A DNA stretch of 6,767 nt from an uncultured Lysobacter sp. (GCA_946480055.1 CAMLID010000129.1:1-6767); one strand, 5' to 3'. Counted from the first letter of the stretch, positions 1-6,549 are shown. Notes: generated from the sequence alone by a model not told the origin. Numbers and translations are program-made.

Positions 1-690
<690 letters not shown>

Positions 691-726
691 TCGACGCCGG
701 CCGCCAAGCCGCTGCGATGCAAGACG

Positions 727-757
727 AGAACGGGCGCTACGGCGCCCGTTTTCTTTT
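727..757 (+). terminator. Rho-independent terminator of ahcY
   Basis: An 8-bp perfect GC-rich stem, ACGGGCGC (730-737) with GCGCCCGT (742-749), closes a TACG loop (738-741). The closing pair and loop form C(UACG)G, a member of the very stable UNCG tetraloop class. Flanking A and T residues extend the stem, and the 3' side runs into TTTTCTTTT (749-757). It lies about 40 bp after the ahcY stop codon, a textbook position, so ahcY transcription should end here rather than continue to metF. Confidence 0.9.
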
Positions 758-850
758 GGGCGATGTTGTCGCGCGATCGCGAGAACGCGCGCGTGTCATG
801 GCATCGCGAGGTCGTGCAGTTGTCACCGCACGCTACGCGCTAGCCCTTGC

Positions 851-880
851 AGGAGCGGCGCGAGCCGCGACCGCGCAAGC
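851..880 (+). repeat. REP-like palindromic element, copy 1 (plus orientation)
   Basis: The core AGGAGCGGCGCGAGCCGCGA is followed by CC and GCGCAAGC. The inner GCGGC...GCCGC part is itself palindromic. It resembles the extragenic palindromes beginning GTAGGAGCGGC that are scattered through Xanthomonadaceae and Pseudomonas genomes and are typically mobilised by RAYT (TnpA_REP) transposases. Copies 2 and 3 lie nearby. The assignment rests on the recognised consensus and on three local copies; no RAYT gene is in the window. Confidence 0.75.
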
Positions 881-894
881 GGCCGAAGCGACGT

Positions 895-917
895 GGTCGC
901 GGCTCACGCCGCTCCTA
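895..917 (-). repeat. REP-like palindromic element, copy 2 (inverted relative to copy 1)
   Basis: Read on the minus strand it begins TAGGAGCGGCGTGAGCCGCG and continues ACC. Bases 895-916 match the reverse complement of copy 1 (851-872) at 21 of 22 positions, the difference being at the centre. The two copies are separated by 22 bp (873-894), so they form a BIME-like inverted pair able to fold into a long hairpin in RNA from either strand. It lies in the convergent region between ahcY and the acetyltransferase gene. Confidence 0.75.
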
Positions 918-977
918 CCCCAAAGCCGCAGCTTCGAGGATGACGCTCTAGCTGCCTGCAGAAGCCTGGCTCTCTGT

Positions 978-1007
978 GGGAGCGGCGTAAGCCGAGATTG
1001 CGCAAGC
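978..1007 (+). repeat. REP-like palindromic element, copy 3 (degenerate, plus orientation)
   Basis: The sequence GGGAGCGGCGTAAGCCGAGA followed by TT and GCGCAAGC shares the core of copy 1 and the same GCGCAAGC tail, at the same spacing. The right half of the core is degenerate (GCCGAGA instead of GCCGCGA). It ends 8 bp beyond the TAG stop of the minus-strand acetyltransferase gene and may help end that transcript. Confidence 0.65.
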
Positions 1008-1014
1008 TCCGCAG

Positions 1015-1698
1015 CTACGCCTCCGCGCGCCGCAGCGACCAGAACGGTATCTCGCGCCGCAGCCGGTAGCCGTTCTGCTCGTACAGGCCGATCGCGCGCG
1101 GATTCTCCTGGCTCACGTGCAGGAACGGGATCCGCCCGCGCGCATGGTTGTCGTTGGACAGGAACACCAGCAGCCGGCGCGCGTAACCGCGGCCGTTGAA
1201 ATCCGGATGCGTGCAGACCGCGCTGATCTCGGTGTAGGCGTCCATGCCCATGCGCTCGCCGATCATCGCCGCGAGCCTGCCGTCCTGATAGATGCCGAAG
1301 TAGCGGCCCAGGTCCATGGTGCGCGGGCGGAAATAATGCGGATACACCACGGCGGTCAGCGCCAGCACGTCCTCGCGCCGGCTCTCGTCCAAGGGCACGA
1401 TCTCCGGGCCTGCGACCGCATCGACCGGGCGGTCGCAGATCATCTGCGCCAGATCGGCCAGATGAGCGAGCTGCCAGGCCGCGGACACCGTCGGTGCGCG
1501 CCCCAGCACCAGCACGGTATCGCCGGCCGGCACCAGCGCCTGCAGCGCGGCCTGCGCCTCCAGGCCGGCCTGCGGCACGCCCAGGAACGGCGCCACCTGC
1601 GCCGGATAACGCGCGGCCTCGCCCTCGCGCAAGGCCAGCGGCCGGTGCCGGCTGGCCAGGGATTCCCAGATCGGGTTGTCGAGCACGTGTTCGGACAT
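1015..1698 (-). CDS. GNAT-family N-acetyltransferase, FR47-like
   Basis: This 227-residue protein has a C-terminal GNAT fold that transfers an acyl group from acyl-CoA to an unknown amine substrate. Motif A is ISAVCTHPDFNGRGYARRL (residues 158-176); the NGRGYA turn is the acetyl-CoA pyrophosphate loop. Motif B is HVSQENPRAIGLYEQNGY (194-211), ending in the NGY typical of the family. Residues 1-100 form a less conserved N-terminal region, as in FR47-like proteins. No signal peptide or membrane segment is seen, so it should be cytoplasmic. The ATG at 1698 is preceded by a modest Shine-Dalgarno (GGTGA, about 6 nt upstream), and the stop is TAG at 1015-1017. It is convergent with ahcY and divergent from metF, separating two methyl-cycle genes. 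The family is confident; the substrate cannot be inferred. Confidence 0.9.
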   Translation of the reverse strand: MSEHVLDNPIWESLASRHRPLALREGEAARYPAQVAPFLGVPQAGLEAQAALQALVPAGDTVLVLGRAPTVSAAWQLAHLADLAQMICDRPVDAVAGPEIVPLDESRREDVLALTAVVYPHYFRPRTMDLGRYFGIYQDGRLAAMIGERMGMDAYTEISAVCTHPDFNGRGYARRLLVFLSNDNHARGRIPFLHVSQENPRAIGLYEQNGYRLRREIPFWSLRRAEA

Positions 1699-1783
1699 GC
1701 GGGGTCACCGTGTGCGCTGAGCCGAGTCTAAGGGGCAGGTTTGGGCCGGCGGGCGCGGCGATCAAGGGCGGAACGGATAGCGT

Positions 1784-1812
1784 TTTATTTCATCGCGATG
1801 AAGCGATACCAT
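1784..1812 (+). promoter_or_regulatory. Candidate metF promoter with palindromic operator
   Basis: A perfect 14-bp palindrome, TTCATCGCGATGAA, lies at 1789-1802. It overlaps a second inverted repeat, ATCGC-6 nt-GCGAT, at 1792-1807. These fall within the spacer of a plausible sigma70 promoter: TTTATT (1784-1789), 17 bp, TACCAT (1807-1812). Initiation would be near 1819, giving a leader of about 23 nt before the metF ATG. The position fits a repressor site. In Proteobacteria methyl-cycle genes are often controlled by ArsR-family SahR, which responds to S-adenosylhomocysteine, so SahR is the obvious candidate, but I cannot match its motif from memory. The region is AT-rich compared with its surroundings, as expected of a promoter. 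The site could instead serve the divergent GNAT gene. Confidence 0.45.
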
Positions 1813-1841
1813 GGACGCCACTCCGTCGCACGCCCCCGCCC

Positions 1842-2666
1842 ATGCTGCCGATCAGTTTCGAGTTCTACCCGCCCAAGACCGACGAGCAGCGCGCGCAGCT
1901 GGACAAGACCGCGACCAAGCTCAAGGCGCGCAAGCCGCAATACGTGTCCTGCACCTTCGGCGCCGGCGGCTCGACCCTGAGCTACACCCCGGACACCGTG
2001 CGCCACCTGCGCGAAAGCCACCGTTTGGACGCCGCGCCGCACCTGTCCTGCGTCGGCGGCACCCGCGCCGAAATCCGCCAGTTGCTGAGCCAGTACCGCG
2101 AGATCGGCTGCCGCCGCCTCGTCACCCTGCGCGGCGATCTGCCCTCGGGCATGGCCAGCGCCGGCGACCTGCGCTACGCCAACGAGCTGGTCGAGTTCAT
2201 CCGCGCCGAAACCGGCGACCACTTCCATATCGAAGTCGCCGCGTATCCGGAAATGCACCCGCAGGCGCGCGACGCCCACAGCGACCTGGAAAACTTCAAG
2301 CGCAAGGTCCGCGCCGGCGCCAACGGCGCGATCACCCAGTACTTCTACAACGCCGACGCCTACTTCCGTTTCGTCGACGACGTGCGCGCGGCCGGGATCG
2401 ACATTCCGATCGTGCCGGGCATCATGCCGATCGCCAATTTCAGTCAGCTGCGCCGTTTCTCCGACCTGTGCGGCGCCGAAATCCCGCGCTGGATCCAGCA
2501 GCGCATGATGGCCTACGGCGACGACGTCGACAGCCTGCGCGAGTTCGGCGCCGACGTGGTCGCGCAGTTGTGCCGGCGCCTGATCGAAGGCGGCGCGCCG
2601 GGCCTGCACTTCTACACCCTGAACCTGTCCAAGCCGACGCTGAGCGTGGTCTCGCGCCTGGGTTGA
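1842..2666 (+). CDS. metF: Methylenetetrahydrofolate reductase (MetF)
   Basis: This 274-residue flavoenzyme reduces 5,10-methylene-THF to 5-methyl-THF, the methyl donor for homocysteine remethylation by methionine synthase. The protein aligns along its length with E. coli MetF as I recall it. Landmarks: SFEFYPPK (5-12) with the catalytic Glu at 7, LRGDLPSG (96-103) with the conserved Asp at 99, AAYPEMHP (133-140), KRKVRAGANGAITQYFYN (153-170), VPGIMPI (191-197) and HFYTLN (256-261). The ATG at 1842 was chosen because homologous sequence begins there. The frame stays open upstream to 1494, but that part encodes low-complexity sequence opposite the GNAT gene. There is no clear Shine-Dalgarno. 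It is slightly shorter than E. coli MetF (296 aa), mainly at the N-terminus. The same-strand gene downstream begins 91 bp later. Confidence 0.96.
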   Translation: MLPISFEFYPPKTDEQRAQLDKTATKLKARKPQYVSCTFGAGGSTLSYTPDTVRHLRESHRLDAAPHLSCVGGTRAEIRQLLSQYREIGCRRLVTLRGDLPSGMASAGDLRYANELVEFIRAETGDHFHIEVAAYPEMHPQARDAHSDLENFKRKVRAGANGAITQYFYNADAYFRFVDDVRAAGIDIPIVPGIMPIANFSQLRRFSDLCGAEIPRWIQQRMMAYGDDVDSLREFGADVVAQLCRRLIEGGAPGLHFYTLNLSKPTLSVVSRLG

Positions 2667-2745
2667 TGCGCCGCCCGTGCGCGCTGCGCGTACGCCCGAT
2701 GAACGGACTGCGACCTTCGCACTGTCGCCAACCCGGCACCGGCGC

Positions 2746-2751
2746 TACGCT
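2746..2751 (+). promoter_or_regulatory. Possible -10 element (TACGCT) placing transcription start at the ATG of the next gene
   Basis: TACGCT matches the TAnnnT core of a sigma70 -10 box. Its last base is 7 nt before the ATG at 2758, so transcription from it would begin at or very near the start codon and give a leaderless mRNA. No Shine-Dalgarno is visible upstream of that ATG, which is consistent. The matching -35 (TGTCGC, 2723-2728, 17-bp spacer) is poor, so this is a weak call. Confidence 0.25.
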
Positions 2752-2757
2752 GCGGCG

Positions 2758-3405
2758 ATGCCTTGGTACGTCCGTTTCTGCGCCCTAGTCCTGCTGCTGA
2801 TCGCGGCGTCGCTGTGGCCGCGGCCGGCGCAGGCGCAGATCCGGCGCTGCGTCGGATCGGACGGCGCGGCGGTGTTCACCGACCGCCGTTGCGAGGACAT
2901 CGGCAGCGCCGACAGCCTGCCGCGCACCCCGGCCGCGGCGGCCGGCGCCAAGGGCGGCTACCGCGGCGGCTGCGCGCGCAGCCTGCAGGACCTGGTGTTC
3001 CAGATGACCAGTGCGATCGACAGCCACGACGCCAACCGCCTGGCCGGTGTCTACCACTGGACCGGCATGTCCGGCAGCACCGGCTACTCGGTGCTGGAGC
3101 GGCTGGACGCGATCGCCCGACGGCCCCTGGTCGACATCGTGCCGGTGATGTCGACACCGGCCGCGCCGCCTGTCCCGATACCGGAGCCCGCGTGGGTCGT
3201 CAGCGACGATGCAGCGCCGGCCGACGCCGAGCCCGGCTCGGAGCTCACGCCCGTCCCGCCCGACCCCGACTACTACCCGCAGACCAGCGTCCGCCGGATA
3301 CCGGTGGCGCTGCGCGTCGAGCAGACCCTGTCCAACGGCAGCACGCCCTCGCACACGGTGTTCGGCCTGATCCGGCATTTCGGTTGCTGGTGGATCAAGG
3401 GCTGA
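2758..3405 (+). CDS. Secreted protein of unknown function with DUF4124-like N-terminus
   Basis: I do not recognise a characterised homologue. The 215-residue product starts with a signal peptide: a short n-region with one Arg, hydrophobic core CALVLLLIAASLW (8-20), and AQA (24-26) before Gln27, suiting signal peptidase I. The mature protein is therefore probably periplasmic. Residues 29-45 (RRCVGSDGAAVFTDRRC) resemble the 'RC.d.dG...ftD..C' start of DUF4124 proteins. The mature chain has four cysteines (31, 45, 72, 210), enough for two disulfides. Residues 84-132 and 178-213 look like structured segments separated by a Pro/Ala/Asp-rich linker (about 133-173); the segment 'IDSHDANRLAGVYHW' and the ending GCWWIKG recall NTF2/SnoaL-like folds, which is only an inference. 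The frame could start at 2677, but the ATG at 2758 places the signal peptide at the N-terminus. No clear Shine-Dalgarno is present. Confidence 0.8.
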   Translation: MPWYVRFCALVLLLIAASLWPRPAQAQIRRCVGSDGAAVFTDRRCEDIGSADSLPRTPAAAAGAKGGYRGGCARSLQDLVFQMTSAIDSHDANRLAGVYHWTGMSGSTGYSVLERLDAIARRPLVDIVPVMSTPAAPPVPIPEPAWVVSDDAAPADAEPGSELTPVPPDPDYYPQTSVRRIPVALRVEQTLSNGSTPSHTVFGLIRHFGCWWIKG

Positions 3406-3462
3406 ACCGCGGCGGCGCGGGCGTGCCGGAACGTGCGGATGGGTCCGGTCGCGCCTTCAGGG

Positions 3463-3491
3463 CACAATAGCGGTTTCTCCCCCCACGGAAG
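3463..3491 (+). promoter_or_regulatory. Candidate ilvE -10 element and ribosome binding site
   Basis: CACAAT (3463-3468) is one base from the consensus TACAAT type of -10 box. Transcription would begin near 3475, and GGAAG (3487-3491) lies 5 nt before the ATG at 3497 as a good Shine-Dalgarno. No good -35 hexamer is found at the usual spacing. The 91 bp upstream of the ATG holds no leader peptide with a run of branched-chain codons, so classical ilv attenuation is not evident here. Confidence 0.4.
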
Positions 3492-3496
3492 CCGGC

Positions 3497-4411
3497 ATGA
3501 ACTACCCCGAATGGATCTGGCACAACGGCGCGATCAAGCGCTGGGCCGAAGCCACCACCCACGTGATGTCGCATGCGCTGCATTACGGTTCGTCGGTGTT
3601 CGAAGGCATCCGCAGCTACGACACCCCGAACGGGCCGATGATCTTCCGCCTGAGCGAGCACAACACGCGTTTGTTCGCCTCGGCCAAGATCTACGACATG
3701 CCGATGCCGTACACGCTGGACCAGGTCAACCAGGCCTGCCGCGAAGTGCTCAAGGCCAACGACTACACCACCGACTATCTGCGTCCGGTCGCTTATCGCG
3801 GCCTCGGCGGTTTCGGCCTGTCCGCCGACACCCCCACCGACATGGCGGTGGCGACCTGGAAGATGGGCCAGTACCTGGGCGCGAGCGTGCTCGAGCAAGG
3901 CATCGACGCCTGCGTGTCGAGCTGGCAGCGCTTCGCGCCGAACACCATCCCGGCCGGCGCCAAGGCCGGCGGCAACTACCTGTCGGGCCAGCTGGTCGCG
4001 CGCGAAGCGCGCCGTCTGGGCTTCGGCGAAGGCATCGCGCTGGCCTCGACCGGCCTGCTGTCCGAAGGCGCGGGCGAGAACCTGTTCCTGGTCTTCGACG
4101 GCGCCCTGCACACCACCCCGGTCAGCGCCGCCCTGCTCAACGGCATCACCCGCAACACCATCATCACCCTGGCCCGCGACGCCGGCTACACGGTGGTCGA
4201 GCGCGACCTGCCGCGCGAATACCTGTACCTGTGCGACGAGCTGTTCATGTGCGGCACCGCCGCCGAGATCACCCCAATTCGTTCGGTCGACGGCCGCCAG
4301 GTCGGCGCCGGCAAGCCCGGCCCGGTGACCCAGCACATGCAGGAACTGTTCTTCGGCCTGTTCAACGGCAAGACGCCGGACAAGTACGGCTGGCTCGAAC
4401 GCGTCGATTGA
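3497..4411 (+). CDS. ilvE: Branched-chain amino acid aminotransferase (class IV, PLP)
   Basis: This cytoplasmic enzyme transfers the amino group between glutamate and the 2-oxo acids of valine, leucine and isoleucine, the last step of their synthesis. The 304-residue product matches E. coli IlvE (309 aa) closely from end to end as I recall it. Landmarks: MSHALHYGSSVFEGIRSY (24-41), APNTIPAGAKAGGNYLSG (147-164) with the PLP-binding Lys at 156, SEGAGENLF (189-197) with Glu194 near the cofactor, the phosphate-binding region GITRNTIITLA (216-226) and MCGTAAEITPIRSVDG (251-266), and KTPDKYGWL (292-300). The start at 3497 has a Shine-Dalgarno, GGAAG, 5 nt upstream and begins where family homology begins. 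It lies 91 bp after the secreted-protein gene on the same strand and probably has its own promoter. It is convergent with the histidine kinase gene. Confidence 0.97.
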   Translation: MNYPEWIWHNGAIKRWAEATTHVMSHALHYGSSVFEGIRSYDTPNGPMIFRLSEHNTRLFASAKIYDMPMPYTLDQVNQACREVLKANDYTTDYLRPVAYRGLGGFGLSADTPTDMAVATWKMGQYLGASVLEQGIDACVSSWQRFAPNTIPAGAKAGGNYLSGQLVAREARRLGFGEGIALASTGLLSEGAGENLFLVFDGALHTTPVSAALLNGITRNTIITLARDAGYTVVERDLPREYLYLCDELFMCGTAAEITPIRSVDGRQVGAGKPGPVTQHMQELFFGLFNGKTPDKYGWLERVD

Positions 4412-4423
4412 TCGTGCCGCAGG

Positions 4424-4451
4424 TTTCCCCGCCTCGCGCGAGGCGGGGAAA
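4424..4451. terminator. 28-bp perfect palindrome between convergent ilvE and histidine kinase genes (probable bidirectional hairpin)
   Basis: The arms TTTCCCCGCCTC (4424-4435) and GAGGCGGGGAAA (4440-4451) flank CGCG, and the whole 28 bp equals its own reverse complement. It starts 13 bp after the ilvE stop and is 63 bp downstream of the histidine kinase stop on the other strand, so either transcript could fold it. Neither strand has a U-tract after the stem, so it is not a canonical intrinsic terminator. It may work as a 3'-end stabiliser or a factor-dependent stop. Confidence 0.55.
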
Positions 4452-4514
4452 TGGAAGCGCGATGAAGAACCTACCCGTGGCGCCGGCACGCAGCCGACGC
4501 CGGTACGCCGGCAG

Positions 4515-5909
4515 TCAGCCCAACCGGGTCATCGAGCCGTCGAACCGCAGCGTCGCCACCACGCCCTTCTGCTCGCCCGGCTTGACCCGCACGTCCCAGC
4601 CGTAGAGTTCGCACAGCCGGCGCACGATCGACAGACCGATGCCGCCGCCCTGCGAATGGCCGGCGTGGGTGCCGCGGTAACCGCGCTCGAACAGCTTGGC
4701 CGCGTCCTCGGCGCTGAGGCCGGGACCGGAATCGATCACTTCCACCGAGGTCGGGTGCAGGCGCACGATCACCTCGCCCTGGGTCGTGTACTTGACCGCG
4801 TTGCCGATCAGGTTGCCCAGCGCGACCGCGACCGCCGCTTCCGGCGCATCGACGATCAGGCCGCGCTCGCCTTCCACGCGCAGCTCCAGGGGCTTGCCCG
4901 CGAGCTGGGCGCGGTGCGCTTCCAGCAATTGCTCGGACAGGCGTGCGATGTCGGTCGCGCCGTGGCCGCGTTCGTTGCGCGACAGCAGCAGCAGCGCGCT
5001 GATCAGATCGGTGCACTGCTGCTCGGCACGCTGGATACGGGCCAGGCGGATGCGGGTCTTCTCGTCCAGGTCCGAGCGCGTCAGCAGCAGCTCGACCGCG
5101 CCCTTGATCACCGCCAGCGGTGTGCGCAGCTCGTGGCTGACGTCGGCGTTGAACTCGCGATCGCGCTGGACCACGTCGGTCAGGCGTTCGGCGTAGTCGT
5201 CCAGCGCCTTGGCCAGCTCGCCGACCTCGTCGTCGGGGAAATGCGTGGCCAGGCCTTCGGGCTGCGAGGCGCGGCCGGACAGGCGCAGACGCCGCGCCAG
5301 TTCCGACACCGGGCTCATCACGCGCGAAGCCGCCCACCAGCCGACCAGCAGCGACAGCAGGGTGAAGACCAGCACGGAGCCGTAGATCGCGCGGTTGAAC
5401 TGCATCTCGCCGCGCGTGGTCGAGCTCATGTCGTAGGCGAGGAAGAACCAGGCCTTGGGGGTCTTGCGTACCGCGAGCTTGTAGGCGAACGACTCGCCGT
5501 TCTCGTCCTGGCCGCGCAGGCCGTGGATGCCGTCCTTGAGTTCGAACCACTCCGGCCGGTTGATGCGCACCGAATCGAACTTGTCCGGGGTGTAGACGAA
5601 GGCACGGATCTGATCGACCGCGAACTCCGGGTTCTTCGGATCCTTCTCGAACTGCAACGCGAACTGGGTGATGTTGCGGTTCATCACGTCTTCGACCAGC
5701 GCGTTCTCGACCCGGGTGCGGGTCCAGTTGGTCGCGAACGCGAACAGCGTCGTCAGCCCGAAGCCGAGCAGGACGAAGGACAGAATGATGCGGCTGCGCA
5801 AGCGCCGCCGATAGCGAACCCGTTTCTTGCGCCGCTGCGGCGCGGGCGATTCCCCTGTCGCCACGCGATCAACCGTTCTCGGGGGCTGCGATGCGGTAAC
5901 CGATGCCAT
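4515..5909 (-). CDS. colS: Sensor histidine kinase, ColS/VgrS-like, with periplasmic ExxE motif
   Basis: This 464-residue inner-membrane kinase should autophosphorylate and pass phosphate to the adjacent regulator. Order of parts: a basic cytoplasmic tail (1-40, RRKKRVRYRRRLRSR), TM1 (about 41-60), a periplasmic sensor of about 110 residues, TM2 (about 175-194), a HAMP-like linker (about 195-250), a HisKA domain with SHELRTP (258-264, phospho-acceptor His259), and a HATPase_c domain with N-box GNLIGNAVKY (Asn370), G1 DSGPGL (393-398), F-box LFERGYRG (406-413) and G2 GGGIGLSIV (421-429). The sensor contains EWFE (120-123), an ExxE motif; ColS and VgrS use ExxE motifs in metal (Fe/Zn) sensing. 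The ATG at 5909 overlaps the regulator gene by 41 bp and lacks a Shine-Dalgarno. A GTG at 5864 (residue 17), 4 nt after the regulator stop, would give 448 residues and is a real alternative. Kinase class is certain; the ColS name rests mainly on its partner and the ExxE motif. Confidence 0.9.
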   Translation of the reverse strand: MASVTASQPPRTVDRVATGESPAPQRRKKRVRYRRRLRSRIILSFVLLGFGLTTLFAFATNWTRTRVENALVEDVMNRNITQFALQFEKDPKNPEFAVDQIRAFVYTPDKFDSVRINRPEWFELKDGIHGLRGQDENGESFAYKLAVRKTPKAWFFLAYDMSSTTRGEMQFNRAIYGSVLVFTLLSLLVGWWAASRVMSPVSELARRLRLSGRASQPEGLATHFPDDEVGELAKALDDYAERLTDVVQRDREFNADVSHELRTPLAVIKGAVELLLTRSDLDEKTRIRLARIQRAEQQCTDLISALLLLSRNERGHGATDIARLSEQLLEAHRAQLAGKPLELRVEGERGLIVDAPEAAVAVALGNLIGNAVKYTTQGEVIVRLHPTSVEVIDSGPGLSAEDAAKLFERGYRGTHAGHSQGGGIGLSIVRRLCELYGWDVRVKPGEQKGVVATLRFDGSMTRLG

Positions 5910-6549
5910 GACGGGTCTGGATCAGCGGCGTTTCGAAGGGCTTGTCGACCACCGCGCGCAGGCCATGGATGTGCACGCGCAGGCTGTCGGAGTCCGGCAG
6001 TTCCTCGCCCCAGACCCGAGTTTCCAGTTCCTGGCGCGTGACCACGGCCGGCGAGGCTTCCATCAGCGCCTGCAGGATCTTCAGCGCGGTCGGGTTGAGC
6101 TGCAGCAGCTTGCCCTGGCGACGCACTTCCAGCGTGTCCAGGTTGTATTCCAGATCGGCGGCGTTGAGCACGCGGGTCTGCACGCCGCGGCCGCGGCGCG
6201 AGAGCGCGTTCAGGCGCACCTCGACTTCCTGCAGCGCGAACGGCTTGATCAGGTAATCGTCGGCGCCGGAATCGAAGCCGGCGAGCTTGTTGTCGAGGCT
6301 GTCGCGCGCGGTCAGCATCAGCACCGGGGTCTGCTTGCGCGCTTCGTTGCGCAGCTTGCGGCAGACCTCCAGGCCGTCGAGGCCGGGCAGGTTCAGATCG
6401 AGCACGATCGCGTCGAAGTCGTGCACCACCGCCAGGTGCAATCCGGTGATGCCATCGGCGGCGAAGTCCACGGTATGGCCGCGGTCTTCGAGAAAGTCGC
6501 CCAGGTTGGCGGCGATGTCTTGGTTGTCTTCGATTACGAGTATGCGCAT
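5869..6549 (-). CDS. colR: OmpR/PhoB-family response regulator, ColR/VgrR-like
   Basis: This 226-residue DNA-binding regulator is the partner of the downstream kinase. The receiver domain (1-115) carries the acidic pair Glu7-Asp8, phospho-acceptor Asp51 (VLDLNLPGLDG), Thr80 (MLTARD) and Lys102 (DYLIKPF). The winged-helix domain (about 125-222) includes the helical segment PDSDSLRVHIHGLRAVVDKPF (185-205) and ends QTRHGIGYRIA (211-221). The pattern MRILVIEDNQDIAANL, 'GLHLA', 'DSDSLR.H.H.LR..VDKPF' and 'QT.HG.GYR' is very like Pseudomonas ColR as I recall it, and Xanthomonas VgrR belongs to the same family. The start at 6549 is set by a strong Shine-Dalgarno (AGGAAGG on the minus strand, 6554-6560) and by the family's MRIL start; the 14-codon extension to 6591 is rejected. 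It is the first gene of the pair and is co-transcribed with the kinase. Confidence 0.93.
   Translation of the reverse strand: MRILVIEDNQDIAANLGDFLEDRGHTVDFAADGITGLHLAVVHDFDAIVLDLNLPGLDGLEVCRKLRNEARKQTPVLMLTARDSLDNKLAGFDSGADDYLIKPFALQEVEVRLNALSRRGRGVQTRVLNAADLEYNLDTLEVRRQGKLLQLNPTALKILQALMEASPAVVTRQELETRVWGEELPDSDSLRVHIHGLRAVVDKPFETPLIQTRHGIGYRIAAPENG

Noticed and set aside
772..781. CGCGATCGCG palindrome downstream of ahcY
   Set aside because: A 10-bp GC-rich palindrome is expected by chance in this base composition, and it has no supporting context.
1789..1802. MetR or MetJ site at metF
   Set aside because: MetR sites have TGAA-N5-TTCA orientation whereas this one is TTCA-N6-TGAA, and no tandem AGACGTCT-type MetJ boxes are present.
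1494..1841. Upstream extension of metF
   Set aside because: The frame is open, but the extra N-terminus is Pro/Arg/Ala-rich and overlaps the GNAT gene; MetF homology starts at the ATG at 1842.
1699..1841. SAM or SAH riboswitch ahead of metF
   Set aside because: The segment is short, shows only the small operator palindrome, and has no multi-helix architecture or recognisable conserved core.
1811..2788. ATG at 1811 as an alternative start near metF
   Set aside because: It is out of frame with metF and its product is a shadow rich in Arg/Pro; 1811-1812 also fall in the candidate -10 box.
3395..4489. 364-codon minus-strand open frame opposite ilvE
   Set aside because: Its translation is low-complexity, rich in Val/Gly/Ala/Asp/His, with no recognisable domain. 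The opposite strand encodes an unmistakable IlvE; such antisense frames are routine in high-GC genomes.
4656..6041. 461-codon plus-strand open frame opposite the kinase and regulator
   Set aside because: It spans two clear genes on the other strand, is composed of Arg/Gln/Val/Ala-rich sequence without a motif, and has no domain or ribosome binding site to support it.
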